From NCBI GenBank assembly GCA_013397795.1, contig VZTJ01005950.1, positions 183,586 through 247,585 on the forward strand: 64,000 nt of DNA. The letters run 5' to 3'. The position numbers and the translations under genes were made by a program. Each line of letters begins with the position of its first letter. Within the stretch, counting starts at the first letter, position 1. Below the pieces are notes generated by a model. It searched no databases. It saw only the letters and a list, made by a program, of their open reading frames with translations, and was not told the origin of the DNA. Positions 50,526 through 63,143 of this stretch are shown here, one piece after another. This DNA is from Orthonyx spaldingii. Lineage: Eukaryota > Chordata > Aves > Passeriformes > Orthonychidae.

Positions 50526-53500
50526 GCTGTTTATTTCTTTTTAAGGACCTGACTTTCTACAGGTGTGGGGTTTTTTTTTCCTGCTCCTGCTGGAAAGGGG
50601 CGAGGTGGCTGGGCGGGTGTGACTCAGGGGATGCTCCTGTGTGACACTGGGGCAGCTGTGATTCAAGGGAAGCTCGTTCGCGTGGCCTCAATTAAACTCT
50701 TGACGCCTCCAAAATTGCTCTTTGCCAAAGCCAGCTATCAATTATGGCTTAAATTAAAAGGGGTCTAGAGTATTTTTAATAAGTCCCTGGAGTGAACTGG
50801 GCTTGCGTGGTGTGTGATGCTCTGGAGGAGCTGATGTTCAGTGGCTGGGTCAGCAGCCGTGTGCCCGTGGCCGGCAGCAGGACCTGCTCCTCCCGGACCA
50901 CGGCCCCTCACTGCGACCCGGGCAGGCAAGAGGGACGGGCACAGGGAGAACACAGGAGAACCTGTTTGTGTTTTCCATAGGCTACATGCAGAACCAGCAG
51001 GATAAGAATAGCAGCTCCCAGGATCTGCATATCAAAGAGCAGTAATGATATCATCCCTTCGGGTCTGGCGAAGTTATCGGTGATACTGCACGTCCTTACA
51101 GCTAGGAGGAGAAACTGGTGGCGGAGTTCTCAGTTTCTTCAAAGAAATCATGTTTGTCTTTATAAAAGATATTCTACTAACACGCACCACAATAGAAAAT
51201 CTAACCTCAGATGCAAGGCATCGGCATTGTTTTTCAACCCTCTTTCAGCCCAAAATACACAGCGCCAATACAAAACACACTGTTGTTGTCACTTGACTAA
51301 CTCAGGTGCTAGCTGGGTGCCACCAGCTAGATTTAACCCAACTCAAGCATCTAGTTTTGGTGTCCAGTCCTAATTCTGCTCATTAAAGTACAGCAGGGAG
51401 ACAGTCACTTTGCACAGCCTGAGTAGTCTTTGTCTTTTTCTGTGTATGGATACACATGCCAAATTATCAGGAGCATGGAAGGTGGTTCTTTAGTGAGAAA
51501 GATTTGGATGGCTGCAAGGATGGGACAACTTTAAGAGCTTTGTGTCTGAGTAGTCTTGCAGTGGCCTGGGCCACATTCCCTGGAAGAGTTCAAAAGCTTT
51601 GTTAATTAGTAGTGATTGCCCTTGAAACTGACTGAGGAGTGACCTAGCCTAAGAGCAGAGTGGACTTGCTGTGACGACAAAGACACTACTCACTGCACCA
51701 ACCACATGATTTTTTAAAAATAATTATAGGTCCTTTGTTGCTCTTCTCCTCTAATTAAAGATGTTGCACTAATTTTTAAAAAGTGATTGCTGCTTGAATT
51801 TAGAGCCATAAAATATACAGCACAGATAAATGCCAGTCGACTGAAGCCCACTCCTACCCCATCACTTACCACTGTGATTATCCCAGTAGGGTTCTGTGGG
51901 AGCTCTTCTACTGCTCAGCTGAACACAGCTTTGGCTTTACAATCTAATGCAAAATGAAGTATCACAGTTCAATGGAGATCAAGCAACAAAGATTCAAGAG
52001 AGAGAAGGTAAAAACACAGAATTCATCTGAGCAGCAAAAAAAAAAAAGGATATTAAGGCTATTTAATTGCTTGAAATAGTTAGTACATAATAATTAAAAA
52101 TGTGTAAATCAAATACACTGGTCGCTTTGATAGGCAGATTGCACTCAGTTCATATTTTTTGTTTGTTTACTTTTCTCCCAGCATAGTAAATCTCTTCACT
52201 GACTTGCTCCTTTGGAGAAAAACAGTAACATAGGTAAGGAGAGAAATTCTTTACCATTGATTTCAGCCAGGCCAGAATTTTGATTGCACCCTCTATTTTT
52301 GGGGCTTCTGGTGGGCTTATTTATTTATTTATATGTCTTTATTTATTTATGATTCATTCTTTCATAATTTTCTGTAGCACTTCTGAGTGATAGTGGGTAA
52401 TCCAGGAGTGCAGATCCCACCCACCCCTTACTCTTCCTTCTTAAAGAGCAGAATCCTCCTTAAAGCACTACAGCTCGAAGTAGCTCGCAGCATCCAGGGT
52501 CTCTGTGCCCCAGCACACCTGTTTCTACAGGCAGAAAATTAATCTTCCTTTGTTTGGCATGAGGGGAGCCCGAGGGGAACCCTGGAGCCACAGCACTGCT
52601 CATGTAGCAATTCAGCAGCAAGAACAAGGACTTTCCTAACAGCAGAAAGATCAGACTCTAGGGGTGAGCATCTCTGTCTTTATGAAATGTATGTTCTGGA
52701 GAAAATTCCTCGTTCCTAATCTGGATTTTGAACATCTCCCACACAGGGATGCTGTATTTGCTGCTGCATGTGTTTAAGACCTGCATCGTTGTGAGAAAAA
52801 ATGACAGTGCAAGAGAGGAAGGTATTTAAAGTGGATTTGCAGCCCTGAGCAAAATTATTTTTTATTGTATTTCAGCCAACAGAAGGAAACTGGGATGGGT
52901 TCTGGGGAAGGAAGGACTAGCTCAGGTGCCCCAGGGCTGTAGAGAACTGAGTCTACTGTATGTATAAGCATTTCATTTATTTTTAAGATGCAAAGTCCTA
53001 AATTTAAATTGCCAGTTGGTCTACGATAGTCTTAAGAATTAGATTATTAAACTTTAGATGCCAGTCTAAAGAACTAACACCCTATCCTGGAACAAGGCCT
53101 GAGGTAAGAGCTTAAACAAAAGGGGAAAAGCATGAAGAAAACCAATATGTTGACAAGAAAGTTAAATTGTGTGAAGACATTTGCAAAAAAATCACATCAA
53201 ACTTTTATATTTAATTAAGTAATAACTTAACTAATAATTTAGAAACTAGAATGTAAATGCTTCCTCCTTTGAGCGTTTTTTTTCCCCCAGCCACAGAGAT
53301 TTTGCTCTCACATAAGCTTCATCATTTTCAATGTATTGTCACTTAATGTTCCCTCACAAGATTTGTGTGGGTGACATTCCAGCACAAACCAGCTCCAAAC
53401 AGATCTTCTGGCTTGAAAACAGTTTGTTCATATAGCTGGACTTAACTCTTTCAGTAAAGTCAATTGTTGTTTTCCTAATTAATGTCCAGATTCTTTAAAT

Positions 53501-53690
53501 ACTTTCATTCCAAAGGTGACAAATTGACTCTCCCAAAAGTCATTACACAGAAAAATCACTACCAGAAATAAACCAGAAAGGTTTCTAGTTGAGTCTTATC
53601 TCCTCCTTTGTGTAGTAATCCTCAAACTCCAAAAGGTTTACCAACTAAAGACCATCTCAAAGTTGTAAGCAGACCTAAAAAGGATTAATA
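50526..53690. other. Intergenic, no gene recognised
   Basis: GC-richer to about 50.95 kb, then AT-rich. No exon or named repeat is recognised apart from the TTTA run noted separately. Confidence 0.45.
52317..52350. repeat. (TTTA)n low-complexity run
   Basis: Two short TTTA arrays are separated by TATGTC. Confidence 0.85.
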
Positions 53691-53713
53691 ATAGTAGTAG
53701 TAGTAGTAGTAGT
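53691..53713. repeat. (TAG)n trinucleotide microsatellite
   Basis: About seven TAG/AGT units follow two ATA units. Confidence 0.9.
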
Positions 53714-54190
53714 GGTAATATGAACTAAGATTTAAAGTATGTGTTGTCTCCTGTAGTGAATGCCGTCGGATTAGTTGCAGCCTCTCTGTTGTGTGACTCC
53801 TCCAGTTTCACGGAGCTGATTTCAGCCCCACTGTTCCAAGTTTCTCTCAATGAGTGAAGTGATCTGTCACTGGGTTTTATTAGATTTTTTTCTTTTATTT
53901 TTTAGAGCAGATGGCTGATTATTTTTACCTGGAGCGCTGCCACTTTCTTTAGATGCATCTTGGATTTTATGGTAGTCTAATTTATCTGTTTATTTGAGAA
54001 ATAAGTAACCTAAATTGCAAATGTGTTATAATTTCACTGACCTCAGAAAAGCTGATAGATTTGCTGCATAGATTTCCTGAATTTTGCTGAAAAAATAAAA
54101 ACAACCCCACAAAGAGAGAATAATTTAATCCATTGGTATCTGGACTACCATGAAAAAGCCAGTTCAGGTCTTTATTAGTTCTGGCATCTG
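53714..54190. other. Intergenic, no gene recognised
   Basis: AT-rich sequence with nothing identifiable. Confidence 0.4.
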
Positions 54191-54326
54191 TGATCATAGA
54201 ATCATAACATGGTTTGGATTGGAAGGAACCTTAAAGCTCATCTAGTTCCAGTCCCCTTGCCATGGGCAGGGAACCTTCCACTAGACCAGGCTCCTCAGAG
54301 CACCATCCAGCCTGGCCTGGAATAGA
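54191..54326 (-). mobile_element. CR1 LINE 3' end (antisense to plus strand)
   Basis: TGATCATAGAATCATAACAT, GGTTTGGATTGGAAGGAACC, TTAAAGCTCATCTAGTTCCA, CCTTGCCATGGGCAGGGAAC, CACTAGACCAGGCTCCTCAG and CATCCAGCCTGGCC match the reverse complement of the avian CR1 3' UTR. The copy is 5'-truncated and comparatively well preserved. Confidence 0.93.
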
Positions 54327-56199
54327 GTTTCATAGTCATTTCCTGGATATTCTGCTTAACATTTCAGCTTGCAGACGTACATTAGAAATAAACTTGCTCT
54401 GTGTAGCCATTCATTGTATTTACGTTTAGATTTCTTATTTGCTTTTCGTCAGCTTGTATTCCTGAGCTGCAATTACTTCTTGTTTGTTTGTACCATTGTT
54501 GTCCTTTTCCTGCAGCTGCTTCTGTCCGGCCTGAATAATTCTGCACTGGCTCACTCCAAAGTTTCCAGATTCGCCTAGCTTGGACTGGGTTTGTATTGGT
54601 GACCTGGCCAGGGGCGTTTTCTTGCTTGTCTGTGGGCAGAGTTTCAGGTTAGCAATAAGTAAGTAAAGGCTTACAGAGCAGAACACGTGATTTGTAAAGC
54701 CATTTTCATAGCCAGCAGTGACTATAGATGAAGTTTCTCTTTGAGGACTTGAGCTCTGACCATTGAGGGAGAAGTCTTGTGTTTGACCTTGTGAACCTCC
54801 CTCTCTGCTCATACCTCACTGATGGGAATAAAGGAAATTTTGCCTCAGTCAAGCATGCCTGTGAAAATGTTCTCCATCTTCTACAGTGCTGTTCAATGAA
54901 GTATGAATGATCTTTCTAAATTCTACTCCTGTGGGTTACCCTTTGCTTGAGTGTTGATGCCCTACAAGCGAAAGGTTTTAAAAAGAATCCATGCAGGCAC
55001 TATGACCCTGCTGAAGAATTCACACAAATCCTAAGCCTGTCAATAGGAGTGAATCAGTATCTTAATTAATTAGCTATTTATGCTCCCCTAGGCACACTGC
55101 TAAAAGGTTCATCCTTTAGTAAGGTAGTTGGCACTGAGTTCAAGCTGACTGGTATTCCTTGGTGAAAACAAACCACAACTTGCCTGTGTGGCACAGAGAA
55201 CTACTGGTACATTTCAAGTGTGCATTTCTAACCAAGAAGAATAATTGTAGAATGCAGACCATTTTTTTTTCTTCCTTTTTTTTTTCTTTTTTTTAACTGG
55301 CTAGGGAATCCCCATTTTATCCTTTTTACACAAATTTAGCATTAAAGTTTCTGTTTTCTCTAATCCCCATGGACCTCCTGTCAGCGTGGAATATACATCT
55401 ATTTCTTTTCTTTTTGATCTTAACACTTGTAAGTAATAAATAATTGATTGCCCAAGGAATTCTGGGAATATATTCAGCCTTAAATTGAGCACTAAACTAT
55501 TTGCAAATGTGCTTAGGCACTAGCCCAAAAGATACATCAAAAGAATGTCAGTGGATATTGGGAAGTAAAGTGCCATCATATGTTGGAATTAGGAGGCATA
55601 AAATATAAGTAGAGAGATAACACTGTCAGATCTGCTGCCAGTAGTAATATAAAGAGGTATGTTTTTATAGAAGGCTATAAACTGTTGTTCAAGCTAAACC
55701 AGACTTTTACCTCACTCCAGAACCTATTCAGGGAATGCCTTGGTTTTGACTTTTGTCTTAAAACTGGAACTTGACAGTGCACTCATCCCAGAGATACCTA
55801 GAGCTGAGCCTGAACAGCCTGTGAGACCCATCTGTCAGAAGGACCTGGGGTACATTTACTGCAGGGACTGCCCAACTTTGGCACTGCAGACAGGTTTTCT
55901 GTGGCAGTCTGATTGCACCACGGCTCCAAGCCCCAATATGAGCTGGCTCAGTAAAGCTGACCAAGTCTGTGCTGCTGTGGGTAAACTGTTCGTAAGGTCT
56001 GAGCTAACCCCACTACACCTGCACTGCTGTGCTTGCAGCAGTCATACCCCAATATCTGGAGATCTGTGAATAAATATAGGTGTTGTATGATGTTAGCCTT
56101 GCCACTGCCCCTGAAGCTCTGCCCTGAAGGAGCACATCCTTTGAGAATCCACTTACAAACACACAAATGACAAGGTGGTAACGACAAGCAAGAGTGATG
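54327..56199. other. Intergenic, no gene recognised
   Basis: AT-rich sequence. A T-rich low-complexity run lies at 55260-55295. The open frames at 54435-54812 (minus) and 55740-56069 (plus) have no recognisable domain. Confidence 0.4.
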
Positions 56200-56965
56200 A
56201 TGGATTTATTTACCAATGGTAAATTGTTCTTGACCCGCTTGGTTGCTTTTTGTGGTGAAATGACTGGCTGAAAAGATGAGAGGATGGATGTAATATATTT
56301 TCTCTTCAGTAAGGCTTCTGACACCATAGCATCCTTACCTGGAAGATGAGGAAATACAGCTTCGATGAACAGACTGTTAGATCACTTGAAAACTGCCTGG
56401 ACCATGAGGTTTGAAGAACAGTTATCAACAGCCCACAACTCAGTAGTTGTGTACCCCAGGACTGGTGGTGTTCAATATTTTCATTGTGATCAGTGAGAAT
56501 GCAAATTCTAAGAACTTGTGATGCCAAATTACGGGAAATGATTAGCACCCTGAACAACAGAGCTTCAGTCCACAGGGATCGTGAAACACCTTTGGATGGG
56601 ACCTTAAGACATTCAGTAAGGTGTGTGAAGCCTGGTACTGGGAGCAGAATAACCTCATGCAGCAACACAAACAGGGAACTTATTCTGAAATGTGGAAACG
56701 CAGAGCAAATTTGAGGGCACAGGCCACAATTTTCATCTTGGGAGATTGAAACTGGACATTAGTAGAATTTCTTCAGTAGGAGGACAGTACAGCATTGGAA
56801 TACATTTTTTGGAAGAGTTGTGAAATCTTGGTCCTTGAAGGTTTTCAAGACTCAGCCAAATAAAGCCACGGCTGATTTGATTTATAGTTGGTGACAGCCT
56901 GGCTCTGAGTGGGAGGTTGGTTCAAATGGCCTTCAGAAGCTTATTCCTGTTTCTCTGATTCTGCA
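56200..56965 (+). mobile_element. Old CR1 LINE fragment with reverse-transcriptase remnant (sense)
   Basis: The motif order follows the end of the CR1 reverse transcriptase and 3' UTR. CTTCAGTAAGGCTTCTGACA is equivalent to 'FSKAFD'; GAGGAAATACAGCTTCGATG follows; CAGTAGTTGTGTACCCCAGG and TGTTCAATATTTTCATTGTG correspond to the '(V)PQG...LFNIFI' region. After that come GGGAGATTGAAACTGGACAT, a GGTCCTTGAAGGTTTTCAAG segment, and an end near CTGTTTCTCTGATTCTGC. Stops and deletions are numerous, so the copy is dead and old. Confidence 0.75.
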
Positions 56966-58859
56966 ATCCTTGTTTCCACACAGCAGCCAGAGGAGTCTCA
57001 GGTGAGTTTGGCTGTGACCTGTGTAGGGTGTTCCTTGCTTAGAAGTTTCTCGCAAGTTCCAATCTGCGCAAACCCGACATCTGTGACCATGGATATGGAT
57101 CAAAGATGACTTTGTAATGGCTTTGTCAGAGACCTTTCTGTCTCCTGGTACTGTGGAAAGCTGCATTATCCATGATGGATGTTACATCAGCCTCGGAGAG
57201 TCTCTTGTGTAAGGCAGCTTGCAGTAACTGCTGTGAAGTTGCACATGTGGAGAGTTGCAGAGAACATGCTGCACCCTGGCATGCTTGTGGTTCTTCTGTC
57301 ATGAGGATGGAAGATGGTCATGGGAGCAACATAGAACTGAGTCAGTCAACAGTTTAATGATCTGTGCTTTTCCTATCAGAGAATAAAGTCTGGCAGAAAC
57401 CAAAAAAGTTCTTGTGGACTCTCTTGGCTGAATAAAAATGGGCTGGATGGATATCTCATCTTCAAAAGCTTCAGGCATAAGTGTTTTGAAAATTGTTGAG
57501 GCATCATAAGTTAACAATTTGAGTGTGAAAACTTCCCCATGAAACATTTTTTCTGATCTTAACGTTAAATACGGTAAGATATTTGAATGAAAGGAGCCCA
57601 TAGTTAAAATGAAACATTTAAAAAATGTTCTTGTTGGCTCAGCTCACTGGTGAATTAAAGTACAAGACTTTGCTCTTTTGGTTTTGAAATACTGAAACTC
57701 TCCTAGGATGGGAAACCTCTTCCTACTGTTTGTTAAAGAAATAACCCATCTAACATTTACTTAGGTTAGATGGCTTGTTGTGGTGTGGGAACATCATCCT
57801 GTGTTTTGATTTCCTATATTCAGTGTGTCCTGACACTATTGCAAAAATTCACTTTGGGATAAGTAGCATTTCTCTAATTTTAAAATGTATTCACTTTGCT
57901 TGTGTTCGTACCTATTTCAATGCTCGATTTTCTGCACATGCCCTCACAAGAAGCTGCTGATAGGAATGTTCATTGAAGCAGCAAATTTCTAAGGCAACAT
58001 TCAAGTATATCTGCAGAAAATGAATTCTAAATAAATAATTCTACATAAATATATATAAAAATATATAAGCCACATTTTTTCCATCAACTCTATGTTCCAT
58101 GTACTCACATAAGCAGTGATGGCCTGAATCTTCTGATGATGCATGTTTATAACAAACCTGCTGAGGGATAGGTTACAAAAAGAGTTCCTCTTAGAGAAAC
58201 ATTTGAAAAAAAGTTTGAGATTTGGTAATGATAGTCTCTGGGGGAAAAGTATGTAATAACATCTTTTCTCTGCAAATGGGGTTTTCTGACATACTTTCTC
58301 AGCTTATGTAGATCATGAAAACATCTTCACCTCTTTCACTGCCAGAATCTGTGATGATCAGTGCAGCAGTGAACAGCGTTCTGTTGAAACATCAGGCACT
58401 TCACTAAATCACACCTGAGTAATTTAAAATTTTCAATGTGCAAGCTAAGGCAGCAATTGCCTGATTGCTTTAAAACAACATAAGCTGCTCCTGGAAGATG
58501 TGAACCTTCTCCGGACTGCATATTCTTGCTGCCTCCCTTGGGCTGTGTTGGTGGTTGTGCACTGAACCAGTTCAGCCTTGTGACCCTGCTTGGACCTGAT
58601 GGAGATGAGAGGAAGGAGGGTGCCCCTGGTTTTGGTGCTCAGTTCCCTGGTGCAGAGATGGCATCATGAAACCAGAAGTGAGAGAGGCCAGGACATTCTG
58701 GCAGCCTGTATATAGGTTGGAGAAGAGTGACTACACTTGCAGGGAGACCTCAAAGCACTGCTAAATTTCAGAGATGAATTTATCCTTTGTGAGTTTAGTC
58801 TCAAAAATGAAGCCTGAAATTCTGAAGCATGAAATGAAGTGTCCAGAAGACACTGTTGC
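56966..58859. other. Intergenic, no gene recognised
   Basis: AT-rich. A segment near 58715-58750 (GGTTGGAGAAGAGTGACTAC) faintly resembles a CR1 motif ('ctggagaagagaaggct...gggagacct') but is too short to assign. Confidence 0.35.
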
Positions 58860-58979
58860 CAGGCCACCTGGAGGTGATCCAAAATGGTTTTTGTGCCTGA
58901 CCCAACACAGGGCAGTTTCTACCCTTTCATTTGTGAGGGAATTGCGATAGATCTGTAGGCTAAAACAATTTCTGGATAA

Positions 58980-59200
58980 ATCCTCTGATGGCAGCAGAAT
59001 TTCAACAAGAGTGATTTCACACATAGCAACTACAGCAACAAGTGTGTTACAGTGCTTCCCCCAAAGACCTGCATGCAAGCACTTGCTTGGATTGATTAAA
59101 CTGATGGTCAATAACAAAGGAGATGATCTAGGACAACTTGAAAAGTTGGGAAGTAGTAGCAGATTTGTGGGAGCTGCACAGTCCGTGACCATGGATTTCT
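58980..59200 (+). other. Unidentified coding-like fragment
   Basis: A plus-strand frame ending at a TGA at 59200-59202 reads LIKLMVNNKGDD, LGQLEKLG and SSSRFVGAAQSVTMDF. The residue mix looks more protein-like than the chance frames around it. I cannot assign it to a family, and no clear splice sites frame it. It could be a remnant of a retroposed gene, an old transposon ORF, or chance. Confidence 0.25.
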
Positions 59201-62200
59201 GAGAACCTCTCCATGTCCTACAAGAACTAAAATATTAAAAATTACAACAAGGGTTTCTGACACCTCACAGCCATCAACAATTGTCCTGGATTTTTAAGAG
59301 TCTGATCTGTGTCTATGTTAACTGGAAAATCTGCTTCTCAGGATGCAGTTGTAGGAGGAGAATGGGACATGGAAACATCTGCAAAATATGTGCATCACTT
59401 AAGTGGAATCACTGGTCTGACTGGTACTGAGGATGCTGAGAGCAAAGGACTAGGAAAGAATGGGGCTGGCCTGCCAGAGAGGGGAAATAGGGACTGATGT
59501 GTTTAGGACTCTGAGATTAACACCACAGCTTCTAACAGAACATGACAGCCCCTAATACTGCTGATTTTTTTCTGAAATTAAGGATAACTAGGATTATTTA
59601 GAGAGTAGCAGAGTTATGGGGGCCCAGAAAAGTTCTTCTCACCCCATAATCTGGAGGCTTCAGCAGACTGTTGTGTTTGCCTGCCCTTCTAAAGTGAACC
59701 TAATAGCTCCTTCAAAAATAAAATAAAATAGCCAGATCTTTCTCTCTATTCCCTTTTCCCTCTTGCCATTGGCAAATCCCCAACAGGCCAAAGCCTTCAC
59801 TAATCCCCAATCCCACAAACTAATGTAAAAAATTACATGGAGATAAAAAAATGAAGGCATAATTTGGGTGATTTTACCCATTACTATAGCTGCATGAGCA
59901 AGTGTTCCCCCTTGCTCTCACGAAATGAGGTGCCTCTGAGAAGTTAAATAAAGCTGCCTCAGGTGCAGTAAAAGTGAACACAAATAGGTCAGCTGGCTTC
60001 CCTTGGAAGCAACTCTGCTTATGTTTTAACACAGACATAAATGAGGGGCCTGGAGAATGAATGGGAAACAGTGCTGATATGTTTGAGCAATTGTGGAAAT
60101 ATGTTTTGGAGGCAGAATTCAAACTTTATCTGCATCTTCAATATTGCCCTCTTTCTCTTGGGATCCTGTCTTGGAAAAAAAATCCCACTTCACATCCAAG
60201 GGAGTTAGCAAAAAAAATTATTTAAATCATTAATTACAAGCATCTCTGCTTACATCTGACCACGTATTGACCCCTGTATGGCTAACTGAACCGTGACGCC
60301 ACTTTTTTTTTTTAATTTTATCACCTTTTATTTTCAGTCCCTTTTGTCCTCATGACGTGTTGTCTCGCTGTGCTTTGCCTGTGGGATATTTCAGTCCAGG
60401 CAGGAGCCATGTGCTCCCCTCCTGACTGGCAGCTCTTTGACTTGTGTCCTTTCCCACCGCCCGCTCATTCCTCAGTGGCAGCAGTGACTTGGCATGGAAA
60501 ATGATGCTTGGAGGATTACCAGAGCACTGTCTTTGCAGGGGCAACCAGGTGTTGATCACGGCAGGGGAAATTAATGTCCATTTTCTTTTTCTGAGGCTCA
60601 CGCACTCCCTTGCAGTCAAACAGGAGGTGAACCAGGCCCAGCCGGTGCTGCGATGCCTGCTGACGTTCTCCAGCTGTGCATTCCTCATCTGCTTCTGTTC
60701 TTTATTTCCCCCCCACCTCCGTTTTGAAGGATGAAAGTAATGACAATGTGGGATTCTAAATATAACCGAGCCACTTGCAGGTTCTGTGACTGTGCTGTGG
60801 GCTGTGTGAAATCTGAGGCAACAGAACGAACGCCTGCTTACAGTGTTGCTTTAGGTGAGAATCTGTTTAGTGCCCTAAGACAAAGTTGAAGACATAGAAA
60901 AGCCCAAAGGCCAACACACTGAGGGAGATGTTGGCAGTGGTTGCCTGAATCCCTCAGTCTGTTACATGTAATGTCGCCGCTGGAAAATGATACATTCAGT
61001 GGCAGATCTTCATTACAGCAAATTAGGTGTTTTCCAGTACATGAAGATTCATCAAGTGAAGCATTTCAGGGAGTGAGCACATCCATCCTCACAAGGGCAC
61101 CCCAGGAGTACTGGATCCCAGTGAGGGAGTTATTTTTTTAGGCTGCAGGCCTCAGAGCTGAAGAAGTCCCTTCTGCTCCCTCACCTCCTCCTACTTCCAG
61201 CCACTTCTTCCCACTCTCTTACTCCTCCTTCTGCTACTCTGGCACAAGCATTTGGGCATGTGGTGAAGTGCAAAGGGAGAGCTAATCTGACTTAAAAAAA
61301 CTCTGGCTGAAAAGAAGAGGTGGGGGGTTAGCTAGCTCAGCTCCCTGCTCTAATTTATTTGCAGCAACCTAGGAGGTACAAGGAGGAACAATGTAGGAGC
61401 AGGGACTCCTTCAGCAGACAAAGCTGCTCAAAATAATGCTCATCAGGCTATGATAGGATTTCCTTTTTGTGATGACTTCTTCCTGCCACCTGCAAGGAGA
61501 CAAGACAGCCCTGTGGCAGTTTGCTTGATGAGGATGGAGAGGAAATAACCTGCTCACAAGTGCTGGGTTCCAAACTGGGCATCAACGGGGAATTTAGAAG
61601 AAACTGTCAAGTGACAATCAAGATCTATATTCTAGTCTGACATATAGTTCAGTTTAAAATAAAAGTTTTCAACTAGTGAAGCACTTCATGGTTTGAACCT
61701 CACTACCTTCAACCAGAGGAACTACCACTTAGATCAAAGCGCTGATGAGAGAAACCACTGGACCATTAGAGAATTCTCTCCTGAGAGGGAAATGTATCCT
61801 TGGTTTATATCAAGGAGTATCTCATTTGCACTCCAAAACTGAATGGTTTATGTAATTTGTAAAATATCTTTCTATGCATTTTTCTTGTGATGTTAAATGT
61901 TATCATTGTGTACACAGATATATTTATATTTATCTTCTTACCTCCTTTGTTTTTCAGTCTTACTCACCTCTTGTCCTCTGGAGATAACTGGAGGCTGTAG
62001 AGAGTGTTTTCAATGAGTCAGTTTGAAAGTGACTCTGGGGATCTGAGGTTGCACAAGTGCTTTTGAAAACACGACCAAGGACTCGATATACCCAGTAGCT
62101 TCAGGCAGTAGGTTAAAGTGAAATAATGCTTCAAAACTAAGTCCTGGCTATCAGGCAGTGATTCCAAGTGAAGACAGATAGCTCAGAGGCCATGGCAGTG

Positions 62201-63080
62201 TGCTGGAGGCAATAGCTCTCCTTTTGTTTGTAATGAATCTATGGGATGATGAAGCCTGTGGGCTGAGGAGGAAGCTCCTGGGATAGCTGATGAGATGAAG
62301 ATGTGTCTGAGACCAGGTGCCTGACTTGGGACTGCCTGGGGGGTGTTCTTGTCCCTTGCAGATCAAGAATACTGAGCTCTGAGAAGGCAGGTAATGATAC
62401 GTGGACTCTCACATAGAAAAATACAAGCAGTCACTGAGTGGGAACCGGAGTCCTGCCTTCTGGAGGTGTTCATAATTAAGGAGTCAGGTTGATGCTTAGC
62501 TTCTCACTGGCCCATTGAATGTTGTCCTCTTTGCAGCTCAGTGAGCCAGCTGTCATAGGAGATGCACAGGAGTGGGACTGAGCATTTTATATTCTGATGG
62601 CTGGAAGATCTCACTAGAGAAGTGGGAGCTGTGGGGAAGAAGAGTCTGGGTCTTTAACACCCTAGGAGTGTGCTGCAGAGACTGAGTTATCATCAAAAGG
62701 CTGCCACTGTCATCTCCACCCATGTTCCACAGTGAACTCCTGTGTAAGGCTCACTTGGATATACTAAGATCATGTTTTATTTTACTTTTTCCAGAGAGCT
62801 TTGCAGGAAGCAAAATTATGAGGCAGCCTTTAGGAGCTCAGTATGTTTCTTCTTTTTCAGACCTCAGGTAAGGTTTATTCCAAAGTGATGACGAAAGTTG
62901 ATATTGATGTATATACATAAATAGATGCACACACATGGATATATATACAGTAAGTTCCTCTGGGAGTCATTTGGTACTGCAATAAGTGGTCAGAATCACT
63001 ATTTTGAGTTCCCCAAACTGGCTGATTTGCTGGTAATCTAAGTGGGGAGGATCTGATCTTCTGGCTCTTAAATCACCAGG
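59201..63080. other. Intergenic, no gene recognised
   Basis: No identifiable exon or repeat family. Low-complexity runs occur near 59715 (AAAATA units) and 60304 (T-rich). The GC-richer patch at 60.36-60.70 kb has frames on both strands without recognisable motifs. Confidence 0.4.
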
Positions 63081-63143
63081 TTGGGGTTTTTTTTTGTTTG
63101 GTTAGTTTTTTGGTTTGGTTTGGTTTGGGTTTTTTTTTTTAAA
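63081..63143. repeat. T/G-rich simple repeat (TTTGG-type)
   Basis: Several TTTGG units are flanked by poly-T runs. Confidence 0.85.
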
